Assembly (NCBI GenBank): GCA_023362775.1
Contig: JALMGJ010000003.1
Location: forward strand, 50,954,416-51,018,415
From: Charina bottae
Taxonomy: Eukaryota > Chordata > Lepidosauria > Squamata > Charinaidae
Reading direction: 5' to 3'
Length of the DNA: 64,000 nucleotides
The position numbers and the translations under genes were made by a program. The notes beneath the pieces were generated by a model. The model was given only the letters and a program-made list of their open reading frames with translations, made no database searches and was not told where the DNA came from. Below are positions 35,789-45,010 of this stretch, one piece after another; the stretch's first letter is position 1; every line of letters begins with the position of its first letter.

Positions 35789-36145
35789 TTATGATGCTGG
35801 CAGTCCCTCAATAGAAATGAGATCACTCCCATTGCCCAATCCAACAAGGGGTTGTGAAGTTTTAGCCAAGTGGTGCCCAGGGGAATGGGGACCTGTAAGG
35901 ATGCTGTTACCTAAAGTGGGATCCACTCCGTGTGGTCTTAAGTTGTCAGTAGGATCGGCTCTGTGAATTGCATGACCGGTCCTGCCTTCAGGGGCTGCCC
36001 ATCGATGGTCTTGACCTCTGGGTTGTGGTAACTGTACAGTAGGCAGCTGCAGTTTCTGTACCGTTTCTACATCTATGAAGTTAGTGGTCGCCCCAGAATT
36101 GATGAGAGCTTCGAGCTGTATATTACTCTTTGAGGCTAAGGTCAC
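35789..36145 (-). pseudogene. Gypsy aspartic protease with altered active site
   Basis: The frame begins MTLASKSNIQLEALI and has NSGATTNFID at the place of the retropepsin active site, which is normally D-S/T-G. The catalytic Asp is replaced by Asn (AAT codon), so the enzyme should be inactive even if translated. The rest of the frame to 35789 diverges from a protease and is probably out of frame. In an active element the protease cleaves the Gag-Pol polyprotein. Confidence 0.65.
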
Positions 36146-36198
36146 CGTGACAGGGATGAAGAAAAATGCCTGTCTATTATCTTCAGAATGAGCCCTCC

Positions 36199-37234
36199 TT
36201 AGTTGCTTAACGGCCCCCTTTGTGAACTCTGGGGAGGGAGGCCGTTGGCGTTTCCCTGGTTCGGAGCTGTTGAAGTGGCTGGACGTGCCTCGGCAACTTG
36301 CTGCAACGCCCTAGCCCCAGCCGCTGGGTTTCTCAGTGAGCACACTCTCACTATATGCCCTGGGGCCCCACAATAAAAACAAAAAGCCCTCTCCCTGCAT
36401 CTCTGTCTCTCCGCCGCAGGCACTAACCTTCTTGCAGCTCTGATCTGCATAGGTTCCTTTGCCTCTGGGTATGCGGTTGCAGCAGGGAGAGTTGTAAATC
36501 CTGTAAATGCCGATCTGTAGGTTGTTTTCCTCTTAGCTGTTGGTGGTGCTTTAACTCTTCCAGCCTAGCATCAATTACTATGCAAAGCTGATATAGTCCT
36601 TCCAAGGTGGCTGGGGTCCCCTGTCTCACTAGCTCATCCTGAACAACATCATTAAGCCCTTCTTTAAATAGGTCCTTTAGGGCACTTTTGTTCCAGTCGA
36701 TGTCTCCAGCCAAAAGCTTGAAATCTGCTATGTAAAGTCCCACTCTCTTGCTGCCTTGCTTGAGTCTCTTAATTTCCCGACTGGCTGTCACTGCCCTGAT
36801 CGGGTCATCAAAGTGGCCTCGGAATCTCACCATGAAGTTCTGGAAATTGTTGAGAATCGGGTCGTTGTTCTCTATCATGGGGATGGCCCACCTCGCTGCC
36901 GGTCCCTTCAGGAGACTCAAAATAAAGATTATCTTGGTGCGATCTGTTGCAAATTCAGCAGGTCTGCTGTCGATGAACATGCCACATTGAGTAACGAAGG
37001 TTACATGAATTGCATGGCTTCTCCCCCAAACTTTTCTGGCAAGCAGCCCTGGGTTCTCGGGAGTACCGGTGGTGCTGCCGCTGGCTGTGGAACCATCTGG
37101 CCAGGCTGTTGTAGATTCTGCAACAGTGCTGCTTGCAAGGCATTCACCTGGGTGTCTACCCGTTGCTGGTGCTGTATTAAGGCAGCCACCAACTGCTGGA
37201 TTGCTTTCTGTAGGTCCTGGGGATCCAAAGCCAT
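36199..37234 (-). pseudogene. Gypsy gag with zinc knuckle, frameshifted
   Basis: The chosen start is the Met at 37234 (MALDPQDLQKAIQQLV), because the open frame above it lies in the LTR and leader. The N-terminal part is Gln-rich and helical. 36980-36423 carries the capsid-like domain (KGPAARWAIPMIE, FQNFMVRFRGHFDDP). 36450-36199 carries one CCHC knuckle (CFYCGAPGHIVRVC), the nucleocapsid RNA-binding motif. These three parts are in three different frames, so the protein is broken at least twice. Confidence 0.8.
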
Positions 37235-37280
37235 TTCGGGAAAAAAATATTTTCTTCCTCCCTCTTTCGATGGGAGTAGG

Positions 37281-37296
37281 AGTTTGGCAAGATTGA
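37281..37296 (-). promoter_or_regulatory. Gypsy primer-binding region, self-priming type
   Basis: Directly downstream of the 5' LTR (element sense). Plus-strand AGTTTGGCAAGATT (37281-37294) does not look like the usual TGG-type tRNA complement but is the reverse complement of LTR sequence: 14/14 with the 3' LTR (32281-32294) and 13/14 with the 5' LTR (43968-43981). In the Tf1/sushi group the RNA's own 5' end primes minus-strand synthesis in just this way. Confidence 0.65.
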
Positions 37297-37348
37297 TGTC
37301 ATGCAATAGGTAAAGAAACAACGCTGAGCCAGGAATGAAGCTCTAGAT
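37297..37348 (-). repeat. Gypsy 5' LTR, inner piece
   Basis: 52 bases matching the start of the left LTR (TGTCATGCAATAGG against TGTCGTGGGATAGG). The LTR is then interrupted by the hAT element and resumes at 43945. The last eight bases, CTCTAGAT, are the hAT target-site duplication. Confidence 0.85.
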
Positions 37349-37511
37349 CATGGGTGTCCAACCTTTTGGCTTCCCTGGGCCACATTGAGTGAAGAGGAAT
37401 TGTCTTGGGCCACACATAAAATATATAATATAGTTAATGTATATAAGTAATAAAACTTCATTTATTTTTAAATGTTTTTATTATAAAATTTTAAAAAAGG
37501 GCAACATAAAA

Positions 37512-38970
37512 CTAGTGGGATGTTTGACCTTCTTTTTGTGAAACTAATGCATTAGTGTCTGGTTCGATGAAAGTGGTTGCAATTCTCAGTGAGTTCTCAA
37601 AGTGCTCGTCAGAAATTTTAATTCTAATTTTACTCTTCGTGTGCTTCATCCTTGAAAATAGTTGCTCACAAATGTACATGATGCCAAAAAGCGATGTCAT
37701 GAATAAGGTGTGATTTTGAAGCGAGGGATATTTTTCTCTGGGAAGATAGGTCTTATAAAAGTCCAGTAGAGAGACATGATCAAATTTTTCTTTGAGTTGA
37801 ATGTCTGATTGCAACTCTATGCATTCCATTTGAAAATTCAGAGGTACTGTAGTTATGTCGACTGAAAATGGAGTTGAAAATATACCAAAATATTGATGAT
37901 TTTTCCGGAAATCTTGAAACCTGTTCTCAAATTCCTGTATCAAACCAAAAAGCAAGGCTGCATATTTCTCACTGTTCACAGGACTGTGTTTAGCCAACGT
38001 ATTAAAATGTATAAAATTATTTTCCATAACTTGAGCTTGCCATACTTTAAGTTTCATTTCAAACATTGTTATGGTTTGAAACATTGCAGTGATAAGTTGG
38101 TTTTCACCTTGAAGACGCATGTTTAATTCTAAATCTGTGAGCCATTTTTCATCTTCAAGTTCTGGCACAAATTTTCTTTTTGATTCCATAAATGACTTGA
38201 TTTTATTTCACAAATCATAAAATCTTTTCAGCATTTTACCCCAACTTAGCCACCTTACTTCAGAAAAGTAAATTATGTCCCCATAATCAGCATCCATACT
38301 TTTAAGGAACTCCTGGAATTGGCAATGATTCAATCCCTTGTCCCTTATGAAATTCACTGCTTTGATGACGATTTGCATGACATTATCCATTTTTAAGCTT
38401 TCGCACATAAATTTTCTTGATGTAGAATGCAGTTATACTTCATCAAACGTGAGTTGCCGGCGGCACTTGCATCGTCTTCTATCAATTTTGTAAGTCCCTC
38501 ACTTTTACCAACCATTGCCGGGGCGCCATCAGTAGATATACCAGATATGTTGACAGTGGTTAAAGAAAATCGCTTTAATGTCATTGTTACTGCTTCGTAC
38601 AAATCAAGAGATTAAGTTGTGTCTTTTAATGGCACCAAAGAAGCCATTTCTTCAGTGACATTATATTCGTTATCAATGCCTCTAATAAAAATGGCAAGTT
38701 GAGCCGTATCTGTAGCATCAGTACTTTCATCCATCGCCAAAGCATAAAATTTGAAATTAGCAGCTTTACTCTTCAAACCTCTTTCAATACATTTTCATAT
38801 TTCTTCAATTCACCTGGCTATAGTCTGGTGAGACAAAGTGATTTTAGAAAAATTGTTTTTTTTAATCAGGACAAATTATATCTGCCACGCTTTCCATACA
38901 TTGCTTAATAAACTCACCATCGGTAAATGGTTTTGATTTTTTTGCAATTAGATTTGCTACGAAATAACTA
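37512..38970 (-). pseudogene. hAT transposase, catalytic and C-terminal parts
   Basis: Minus strand, in order: a conserved stretch with ALAMDESTDATDTAQLA and FIRGIDNEY (about 38770-38670; first catalytic Asp region), ISTDGAPAMVGK (38602-38393), NFIRDKGLNHCQF and YFSEVRWLSWGK (38408-38208), and from 38189 a long open frame of 225 codons ending with CEQLFSRMKHTKSKIR and LRIATTFIEPDT, the hAT dimerisation region. Hosts have domesticated such transposases (ZBED and GTF2IRD2 types). This one is split by stops at about 38613, 38390 and 38205 and separated from its N-terminus by an L2, so it is not functional. Confidence 0.82.
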
Positions 38971-39158
38971 GCTTTTATAATATTTATTTATTTATTTATT
39001 GGACTTTTATCACCGCGCCATCTCCCCCAAAGGGGACTCTGGGTGGTTTACAAACATAGAGATTGTACTATAAAAATATAAAAATACAATATATAATTAC
39101 TTATCATTATAAGTTAAATAGAAAATCCAAGAGGGCAAAACATGATCTTAAAAGGGCT

Positions 39159-40241
39159 CTAAGACACCAGCCATCCCCATGAGGAACTATTCCTATTCCC
39201 GTCCCACGCGAGGCGGCAAAACCAGGTCTTTAAATTCTTCCATAAGGACAGGAGTGATGGGGCCTGCCTCACCTCTGGGGGCAAAATGTTCCAAAGGGCA
39301 GGTGCCACTGCCGAGAAGGCGCGCCTTCTGGACCCCGTCAACCGAAACTCCCTTACCGACGGGGTCCGAAGCATGCCCTCTCTACATAATTGAGTGGGAC
39401 AGTTTGAAGTTATGGGGATGAGGCGGTCCCTCAGATACCCTGGTCCTATGCCATGTAGGGCTTTAAAGGTCAAAACCAACACCTTGAATTGCACCCGGAA
39501 GCATACTGGCACCCAGTGCAGCTGGCATAGCAGAGGTGTCACATGGGCCGATCTAGGGGCACCAATAACTGCACACGCAGCCGCATTCTGGACCAATTGG
39601 AGCTTCCGGATACTCTTCAAGGGTAGCCCCATGTAAAGCGCATTGCAGTAGTCTATATGGGAGATGACCATGGCATGAGTGACTGTATGGAGGGACTCCT
39701 GATCCAGGAAAGGGCGTAACTGGCGCACAACACGAAGTTGCGCAAACCCCCTTCTGGCCATGGCTGCCACCTGCTCCTTGAGCAGGAGCCGTGAGTCCAG
39801 AAGGACCCCCAGGTTCCGCACTGATTCTGAATGGGGAAGTGCAACCCCATTCAGAACCAAAGATGATAATTTCCCAGATCCAGAAGAGCCATCAATCCAC
39901 AGCCACTCCGTCTTACCAGGGTTCAGCTGAAGCCTGTTGTTCCCCATCCAGACCCCCACAGCCCCCAGGCACTGAGAAAGGGCGGCCACTGCATCACTTA
40001 CTTCACCTGGGATGGAGATGTACAACTGTGTATCATCAGCATATTGATATCTCATCCCATGGCGACGGATGATCTCACCCAGCGGTTTCATATAGATATT
40101 AAATAGGAGAGGTGAGAGAACCGAACCCTGTGGCACCCCACAGACGAGGGGGCGAGAGCTGGATCTCTCATCTCCTATTACTACCGATTGGGACCAGCCC
40201 CAGAGGAAGGAGGCGAACCAGCGCAAAACTACGCCAGCCAC
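39159..40241 (-). CDS. L2 LINE RT, C-terminal part after the frameshift
   Basis: 360 codons in the frame next to the preceding one. It starts with VVLRWFASFLWGWSQS, continuing the RT, with GVPQGSVLSPLLFNIY (residues 35-50) and the catalytic YADD at residues 67-70, then LNPGKTEWLW, VRNLGVLLDSRL and the conserved C-terminal end (HIDYCNALYMGLP, LQLVQNAAA, HVTPLLCQLHWVPV, ALHGIGPGYL, SRRRAFSAVAPALWN). The length and all motifs are normal for L2. Only the frameshift spoils it. A sequencing error at that place cannot be excluded. Confidence 0.85.
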   Translation of the reverse strand: MAGVVLRWFASFLWGWSQSVVIGDERSSSRPLVCGVPQGSVLSPLLFNIYMKPLGEIIRRHGMRYQYADDTQLYISIPGEVSDAVAALSQCLGAVGVWMGNNRLQLNPGKTEWLWIDGSSGSGKLSSLVLNGVALPHSESVRNLGVLLDSRLLLKEQVAAMARRGFAQLRVVRQLRPFLDQESLHTVTHAMVISHIDYCNALYMGLPLKSIRKLQLVQNAAACAVIGAPRSAHVTPLLCQLHWVPVCFRVQFKVLVLTFKALHGIGPGYLRDRLIPITSNCPTQLCREGMLRTPSVREFRLTGSRRRAFSAVAPALWNILPPEVRQAPSLLSLWKNLKTWFCRLAWDGNRNSSSWGWLVS

Positions 40242-42139
40242 CCCAACTCCTCGAGTCGTCCCAAAAGGATACCATGGTCAATGGTATTGAAAGCCGCTGA
40301 GAGATCGAGGAGAGCCAGGATGGACGCACTCCCTCTATCCCGCTCTCGCCAGAGATCATCCATAAGCGTGACCAATGCAGTTTCCACCCCATATCCCGGC
40401 CTGAAACCCGACTGAAAGGGGTCCAGATAATCCGTTTCATCCAGAATCCTCTGGAGTTGTAACGCCACCACCTTCTCAACCACCTTCCCCAAAAAGGGGA
40501 GGTGGGAGACAGGATGAAAATTGTCCAATATAGTAGGGTCCAGTGATGGTTTCTTGAGGAGGGGGTGCACCAGCGCCTCCTTGAAGGCATCCGGAAACAC
40601 ACACCCCTCCAGAGATATATTAACCATCGCCTGGACCCAACCACATGTCACCTCCCTGGCTGCTTGCACCAGCCAGGAAGGGCAAGGGTCTAGATGGCAT
40701 GTGGTGGCCTTTACAGTCCGGAGGATCCTGTCCACTTTTTTAGGCCCAACAGGATCGAACCGATCCCAGATAACCAGGTAATGACATTCCCTTGGCATCT
40801 CCCCAGACTCTGCTTCACGCTTGGAGTCCAACCTAGATCGAATCTGAGCGAGTTTATCCTGCAGATGCTCAGAAAATTCTTCCGCACGGCCCTGCAGGTG
40901 GGTCACAGACTCCACCTTACCCAGAAGAGATCGTGTTATCTTAAACAGGGCTGTCGGGCGGCATTCTGCGGATGCAATAAGAGCGGAGAAATATTGACGT
41001 TTCGCTGCTCCTACTGCCACAAGGTAGGCCTTAACCGCGGCTCTAGCTTGTGTTTGGTCAGATTCAGTCTTTCTTTTTCTCCAGTGGCGCTCTAGGCGTC
41101 TCTTAGCCCTCTTCAAGACCCTCAGCTCCTCCGTAAACCACGGAGAGTATCGGGTCAGATGTGGCAAGAGAGGCCACACAGGCGCGATCCTGTCCAAGGC
41201 TCCGGCCGCCTCCGTATTCCAGGCTGCGGCCAGGACCTCTGCTGGACCATGCAGTAGATCCTCGGAAATAACCCCCAGCTCCTTCTGGAACCTCATTGGG
41301 TCCATTAGTCGCCGGGGGCAGACCAATCGAATGGGTCCTGCCTCCCTGCGGAGTGGGGCGGCATAAGAGAATCTCAAGGCCACCAGGGCGTGATCTGACC
41401 ATGGCAATGAGGATAGATCTAACTCTCCCTTCAGATCACTTTGCCACTGCTCCGACAAGAGGACTAAGTCCGGAGTGAGGCCACTGTCTCGAGTCGGGTT
41501 TTGAACAATCTGAGATAGGCCCATGGCTGCCATGGTAGCCATGAACTCCCGAGCTGTCTCTGAGGCACGTCCCAGGGAAGACAGATTTAAGTCCCCCAGA
41601 ACCATAAGTCTAGGGAACTCCACTGCCAACCCTGAGACAGCCTCCAACAGCTCGGGCAGGGAGGTTGCTACACAGCAGGGAGGCTGGTACAACAACAACA
41701 CTCCCAACTTCTCTCGAAAACCCAACTTGAAGAACAGGGTCTCACACCTGGCCACTTGTGGAGCAGGGCCCCTGAAGGCCACCAGAGACTCCCAGATTAC
41801 AACCGCCACCCCTCCTCCCCTGCCCCGGGGTCTCGGCTGATGCCACACCTGAAACCCGGCTGGGCACATCTCCGAGAGCGCTACTCCTCCCTCTGTGCCC
41901 AGCCAGATCTCAGTAATACACACCAGGTCTGCCCCCTCCTCAGTGATCAAGTCACATATGAGGGGGGCTTTATTATTAACAGACCTGGGGTTAAGTAGCA
42001 ACAGTCGAAAGCCAGGGCACTCGAGGATCCTTTGACCAGGGCCTGGGTCTGAACCTGAGGAGCCAGAACACGCCACCCGTAACAAACATCGGGGGCTCTT
42101 CCCCGAAGATGGCCTGCCCCTCGGTTCCCGCCACAACAT
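40229..42139 (-). CDS. L2 LINE endonuclease and N-terminal RT
   Basis: 636 codons. The endonuclease has LLLLNPRSVNNKAPLI, LVCITEIWL (metal-binding Glu), GDLNLSSLG (catalytic Asp) and WSDHALV. A basic middle follows (RRLERHWRKRKTES), then RT motifs SLDPTILDNFHPVSHLPFLG, FQSGFRPGYGVET and LALLDLSAAFNTIDH. The frame ends at LEELGWLA, where a one-base frameshift (about 40232-40241) moves the rest of the RT into the next frame. Endonuclease and RT together are what an L2 needs for target-primed insertion. The first Met is a guess, since the leader above it is also open in places. Confidence 0.82.
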   Translation of the reverse strand: MLWREPRGRPSSGKSPRCLLRVACSGSSGSDPGPGQRILECPGFRLLLLNPRSVNNKAPLICDLITEEGADLVCITEIWLGTEGGVALSEMCPAGFQVWHQPRPRGRGGGVAVVIWESLVAFRGPAPQVARCETLFFKLGFREKLGVLLLYQPPCCVATSLPELLEAVSGLAVEFPRLMVLGDLNLSSLGRASETAREFMATMAAMGLSQIVQNPTRDSGLTPDLVLLSEQWQSDLKGELDLSSLPWSDHALVALRFSYAAPLRREAGPIRLVCPRRLMDPMRFQKELGVISEDLLHGPAEVLAAAWNTEAAGALDRIAPVWPLLPHLTRYSPWFTEELRVLKRAKRRLERHWRKRKTESDQTQARAAVKAYLVAVGAAKRQYFSALIASAECRPTALFKITRSLLGKVESVTHLQGRAEEFSEHLQDKLAQIRSRLDSKREAESGEMPRECHYLVIWDRFDPVGPKKVDRILRTVKATTCHLDPCPSWLVQAAREVTCGWVQAMVNISLEGCVFPDAFKEALVHPLLKKPSLDPTILDNFHPVSHLPFLGKVVEKVVALQLQRILDETDYLDPFQSGFRPGYGVETALVTLMDDLWRERDRGSASILALLDLSAAFNTIDHGILLGRLEELGWLA

Positions 42140-43206
42140 CCCCTACCTGTCACCACTTCAATGGGGCAACCTGCCCTACTGCCCCCAGAGTTTCCAGGCC
42201 CAGATGCCTCCACTCCTGGCCCTCCGGAAACCCTGGATTGACATAAGGGTCCCCTCCATGCACACATGTCTCACATACACTCGTCCCTAGGTGATGATAG
42301 GCCCCCCAAAGCACCAGCTTCTGTTCTCGGCACCAGGAGGGCCCCCCACCTTCTAACATCCACTCCGCCCCCTCACCCCCTCTCACTAGTCGTAAGGGGG
42401 CACCATACACTCCTGTCCACCCTCTGTCTCTCACTCAGGTGGGCACTCATCCATAAATTCACACAATCTTGGGCTCCCCTGACTCTCTCACACTCAGGGA
42501 AGACCCTCATTCACATACCCGGGGACCCTGCCGACTCTCTGCTGCCTCTAAGTGAACAGGAAGGATTGTTAAAATTTTAAGCTGTTAAAAAATTATCCAG
42601 ATGATAAGATTCATGGGAATTTCTCCCCTGCACCCAACTTCAGAGTTTCTCCAAAGATGTTGTAATATACAGTTCTTAAAGTCTATAGAGCACCACCGTT
42701 GAAAATAGTGCTCTTCTTCACTGGAGAAATGCTCACACTCCGCTCCGTGTCTCGTCGCTGCCTCACTACTCTGGGGGGTTTTTCTCTAGGCCCTCCACGC
42801 CATCCAGCACCGTTGTTATTACACAATTGGGGCCCGTAGGGTCCAGCACAGCGAGACCTGGACACCAAGCTCCTGCTTCGCCAGTTCTCCACACCAGGCT
42901 CCCCTCCGAGAAATCCCCCAAAGGGGTCTGCTGAAAAACGTCCAAGTCCGCAGTCGCAAAGAGCCATGAGCTCCGCCTAGTTCTCAGTCCATGTGCTGCG
43001 AGAGCTACGCTCCGTCCAGCCTACTCCAGTTCGAATATCAAGCCGGAGGTATGGGTTTCCGGAGTTTTAGGGCGCTCTCCAGTCACCCCTACCAGTTGGT
43101 AAATAATTTGTAGGGGCAAGGGGGGTCTTAACTCCGTGTCCGAGCTCCCCCGCAAAGATCCCTCTAGAGCAGCTCACAGCATCTTTCTGTGAGTCCTTTT
43201 GAGTTG

Positions 43207-43515
43207 TTATTTTTTTAAAAAAAAATTGTTGAGACGACAGAATTTTTTCAGTTCCGCTAATTTGTCTTTATGACAAATTCCTTGATACGCTTCGAATTTG
43301 GCAGCATGTTTTTCCATATAATGCCTTTTCAAATTGTAGTCTTTGAAAACCGACTCATTTCCCCTACAAATTAAGCATAGTGCCTTAGTATTTGTCTTGA
43401 CAAAAAAGTACTCATCTGTCCATTTTTCGTTGAATACTCTTCCCTCATCTGTGATTTTTCTTTTTTTCTTTTCTTTTTTGGGTTCTGTTTTCTGTTGAAA
43501 CGACATTGAAGCCAT
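43207..43515 (-). pseudogene. hAT transposase N-terminal zf-BED part
   Basis: 102 codons from MASMSFQQKTEPKKEKKKRK. A basic start is followed by a zinc-finger pattern CLIC...HYMEKH (C-x2-C...H-x4-H), which matches BED-type DNA-binding fingers of hAT transposases. The frame ends near the L2 insertion at about 43205. Its continuation lies at about 38970, beyond the L2. Confidence 0.8.
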
Positions 43516-43944
43516 GCTGGAATAAATTTATTTAGGAATAAATATTTTTTTAAAGAAATAACACAACAAGCCCATTGGAAATTGTTAGGCAAATAAACAA
43601 AGCAAAGTTTAATAATCAAATAAGAAAACTTACATGTCTACTTAATAATAATAACAATAAATGCCTGTTGTCACAGAACACGTGTAGGTAGGTTGAAATA
43701 TTATATGTAATGCCAAGTCACCACAAGCTGACATGTGTAGCGGACAGCGGTGGCATTAGCACTGCACTGCCCCCTCCCCTACACAGCATTCCATTGTTTC
43801 TACCTACGCAGTTTGCGCTCGAGCACCGCGTGATCGAGTCACGAAAAAAATCACAAAATGTTAGAAGTTTATGATTTTTTGGAGCCGCATTACTAGCTGT
43901 TCAGGGCCACATGCGGGCATGGGTTGGACATGCCTGCTCTAGAT

Positions 43945-44142
43945 CTTTATTGCTCTACCTTACACAGAAACTTGCCAAACTAAGCTACGCTAACCAGTTC
44001 TCTGGGGGAAAACCCCAGGTGCCCTAAGGCGGATCCGGCCTGACTTTCTTGGCCAGGCGCCCAAGGTCCTCAACACTGTGAACGCGCTTCTCTCCCTGGA
44101 AAGCGCCGCCTCCTTCCTTGCCTGCAATCTATATCCATAACA
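43945..44142 (-). repeat. Gypsy 5' LTR, outer piece
   Basis: 198 bases continuing the LTR from 37348, ending ATCCATAACA. The segment 43968-43981 is the likely 5' end of the R region, since it pairs with the primer-binding region; that would make U3 about 160 bases. I saw no canonical TATA box ahead of it. Confidence 0.85.
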
Positions 44143-44147
44143 CAGAC

Positions 44148-45010
44148 TGAAATTAATAACCTAGGAAGATTCTGGACCAGACCATAAAGCATCAATTGAC
44201 TGGATGTATTGCTGGTTGAAAAATCTTATTCAGATGGTTCATAGTTAAACTGAGGTATTTTGTGGGGCACCACAAGGTTCAGTCCTGGGCCCTATACCTT
44301 CTTATGGACTTGGATGGAGAGATGGTGGAAATGCTTATCTGCAAATGAGTCAAACTTGTTTGGTCAGATAAAACCCTAGGAAGCAGAAATAAATTTCAAA
44401 CTGATTTTTATAACGTTCAGAAATGGGCTGGAATAATAGAACAAAAGTTTAACAGTGTTAATTATAAGCTCTTCACTTAGAATCATAAATCAATTCACAT
44501 GCTTAAAAATAGCAGTTGTTAATCTGAATCAGCCATATGATGTGCCTGCAAAAAAGGAAACACAGTTTTAGGTTGCATCTACAGGAGTATAAATCTTGGA
44601 AAGTAAGAATATCACATAATTTGGTGCTGTTCAGACCCTGCTTCAAATATTGTGTCCAGTTCTAGGCACCAATGTTTAAACAAGTGGCAGGGAACCTTGG
44701 ACAGGTTCCCTGCAACATGTTTAAACGTTGGTGCCTAGAACTGGACACAATATCACAGGTTCAGAAAAAGACAGTGAGGATGATCAGGGAATTAAGTCCT
44801 ATAAACAGAGATTGTAGGAACTGTGCATCTTTAGCTTTGAAAGGAGAAATCTGGGTGTGGGTGTGGAGGGGGATATAAAAGCATTCTTCAAATATCTGAA
44901 AGCATATTGTATGGAAAATGGACAAGATCTATTTTCTCTTAGCCCAGAGTATAGGATATGGAATGACAGAATAAAGCTGTAAAAAATATAAGTTTCCTTT
45001 GAACCAGGCT
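44148..45010 (+). pseudogene. CR1 LINE remnant, downstream half
   Basis: Continues the CR1 interrupted at 32205. A 'gcaccacaaggttcagtcctgggccc' region at about 44262-44290 encodes the RT motif PQGSVLGP. Further on are the usual CR1 3' segments ('gtgtccagttctaggcacca' at about 44651, 'gaggatgatcagg' at about 44775, 'ttcaaatatctgaaa' at about 44886). Many stops. A 50-bp inverted duplication (44647-44753) lies within it. Confidence 0.75.
44647..44753. repeat. 107-bp near-perfect palindrome
   Basis: Arms 44647-44696 and 44704-44753 (50 bases each, 47 matching) around a 7-base spacer, TTGGACA. It lies within CR1 sequence and could extrude as a cruciform or hairpin. Confidence 0.9.

Larger units (their letters stand above)
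38978..43205 (-). mobile_element. Near-full-length L2 LINE inserted in the hAT
   Basis: Read on the minus strand: a leader and 5' part (43205 to about 42140), an endonuclease/RT frame (42139-40229), a second RT frame (40241-39159) and a 3' end with 'ccagagtcccctttgggg' and (AAAT)n (about 39050-38978). The 4.2 kb length, both enzyme domains and a leader point to a near-complete copy. It separates the zf-BED part of the hAT transposase (ends 43207) from its catalytic part. I did not see a clear target-site duplication. It is the youngest layer of this nest. Confidence 0.8.
37349..43936 (-). mobile_element. hAT transposon (Charlie-type) split by an L2
   Basis: Flanked by an 8-bp duplication, CTCTAGAT (37341-37348 and 43937-43944). 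The terminal inverted repeats are CATGGGTGTCCAACC at the left and the complement of GGTTGGACATGCCTG at the right, close to the CAGGGGTGTCCAA type of Charlie-like hAT elements. The transposase reads on the minus strand: a zf-BED part (43515-43207), then, beyond the L2 insertion (about 38978-43205), the RNase H-like core and dimerisation part (about 38970-37512). It entered the 5' LTR of the gypsy element, so it is younger than that element. Confidence 0.85.
32206..44142 (-). mobile_element. Sushi-type Ty3/gypsy chromovirus, with nested insertions
   Basis: A complete LTR retrotransposon on the minus strand. The 3' LTR is 32206-32451; the 5' LTR is 37297-37348 plus 43945-44142, split by a hAT transposon. 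Gag, protease, RT, RNase H and integrase remnants lie in order on the minus strand. A chromodomain-like region follows integrase, which marks chromoviruses such as the vertebrate sushi family. The LTRs end TG...CA and differ at roughly 20 of about 246 positions by eye count, so the insertion is fairly old. All genes contain frameshifts or stops. The element lies inside a CR1 LINE. Confidence 0.88.
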
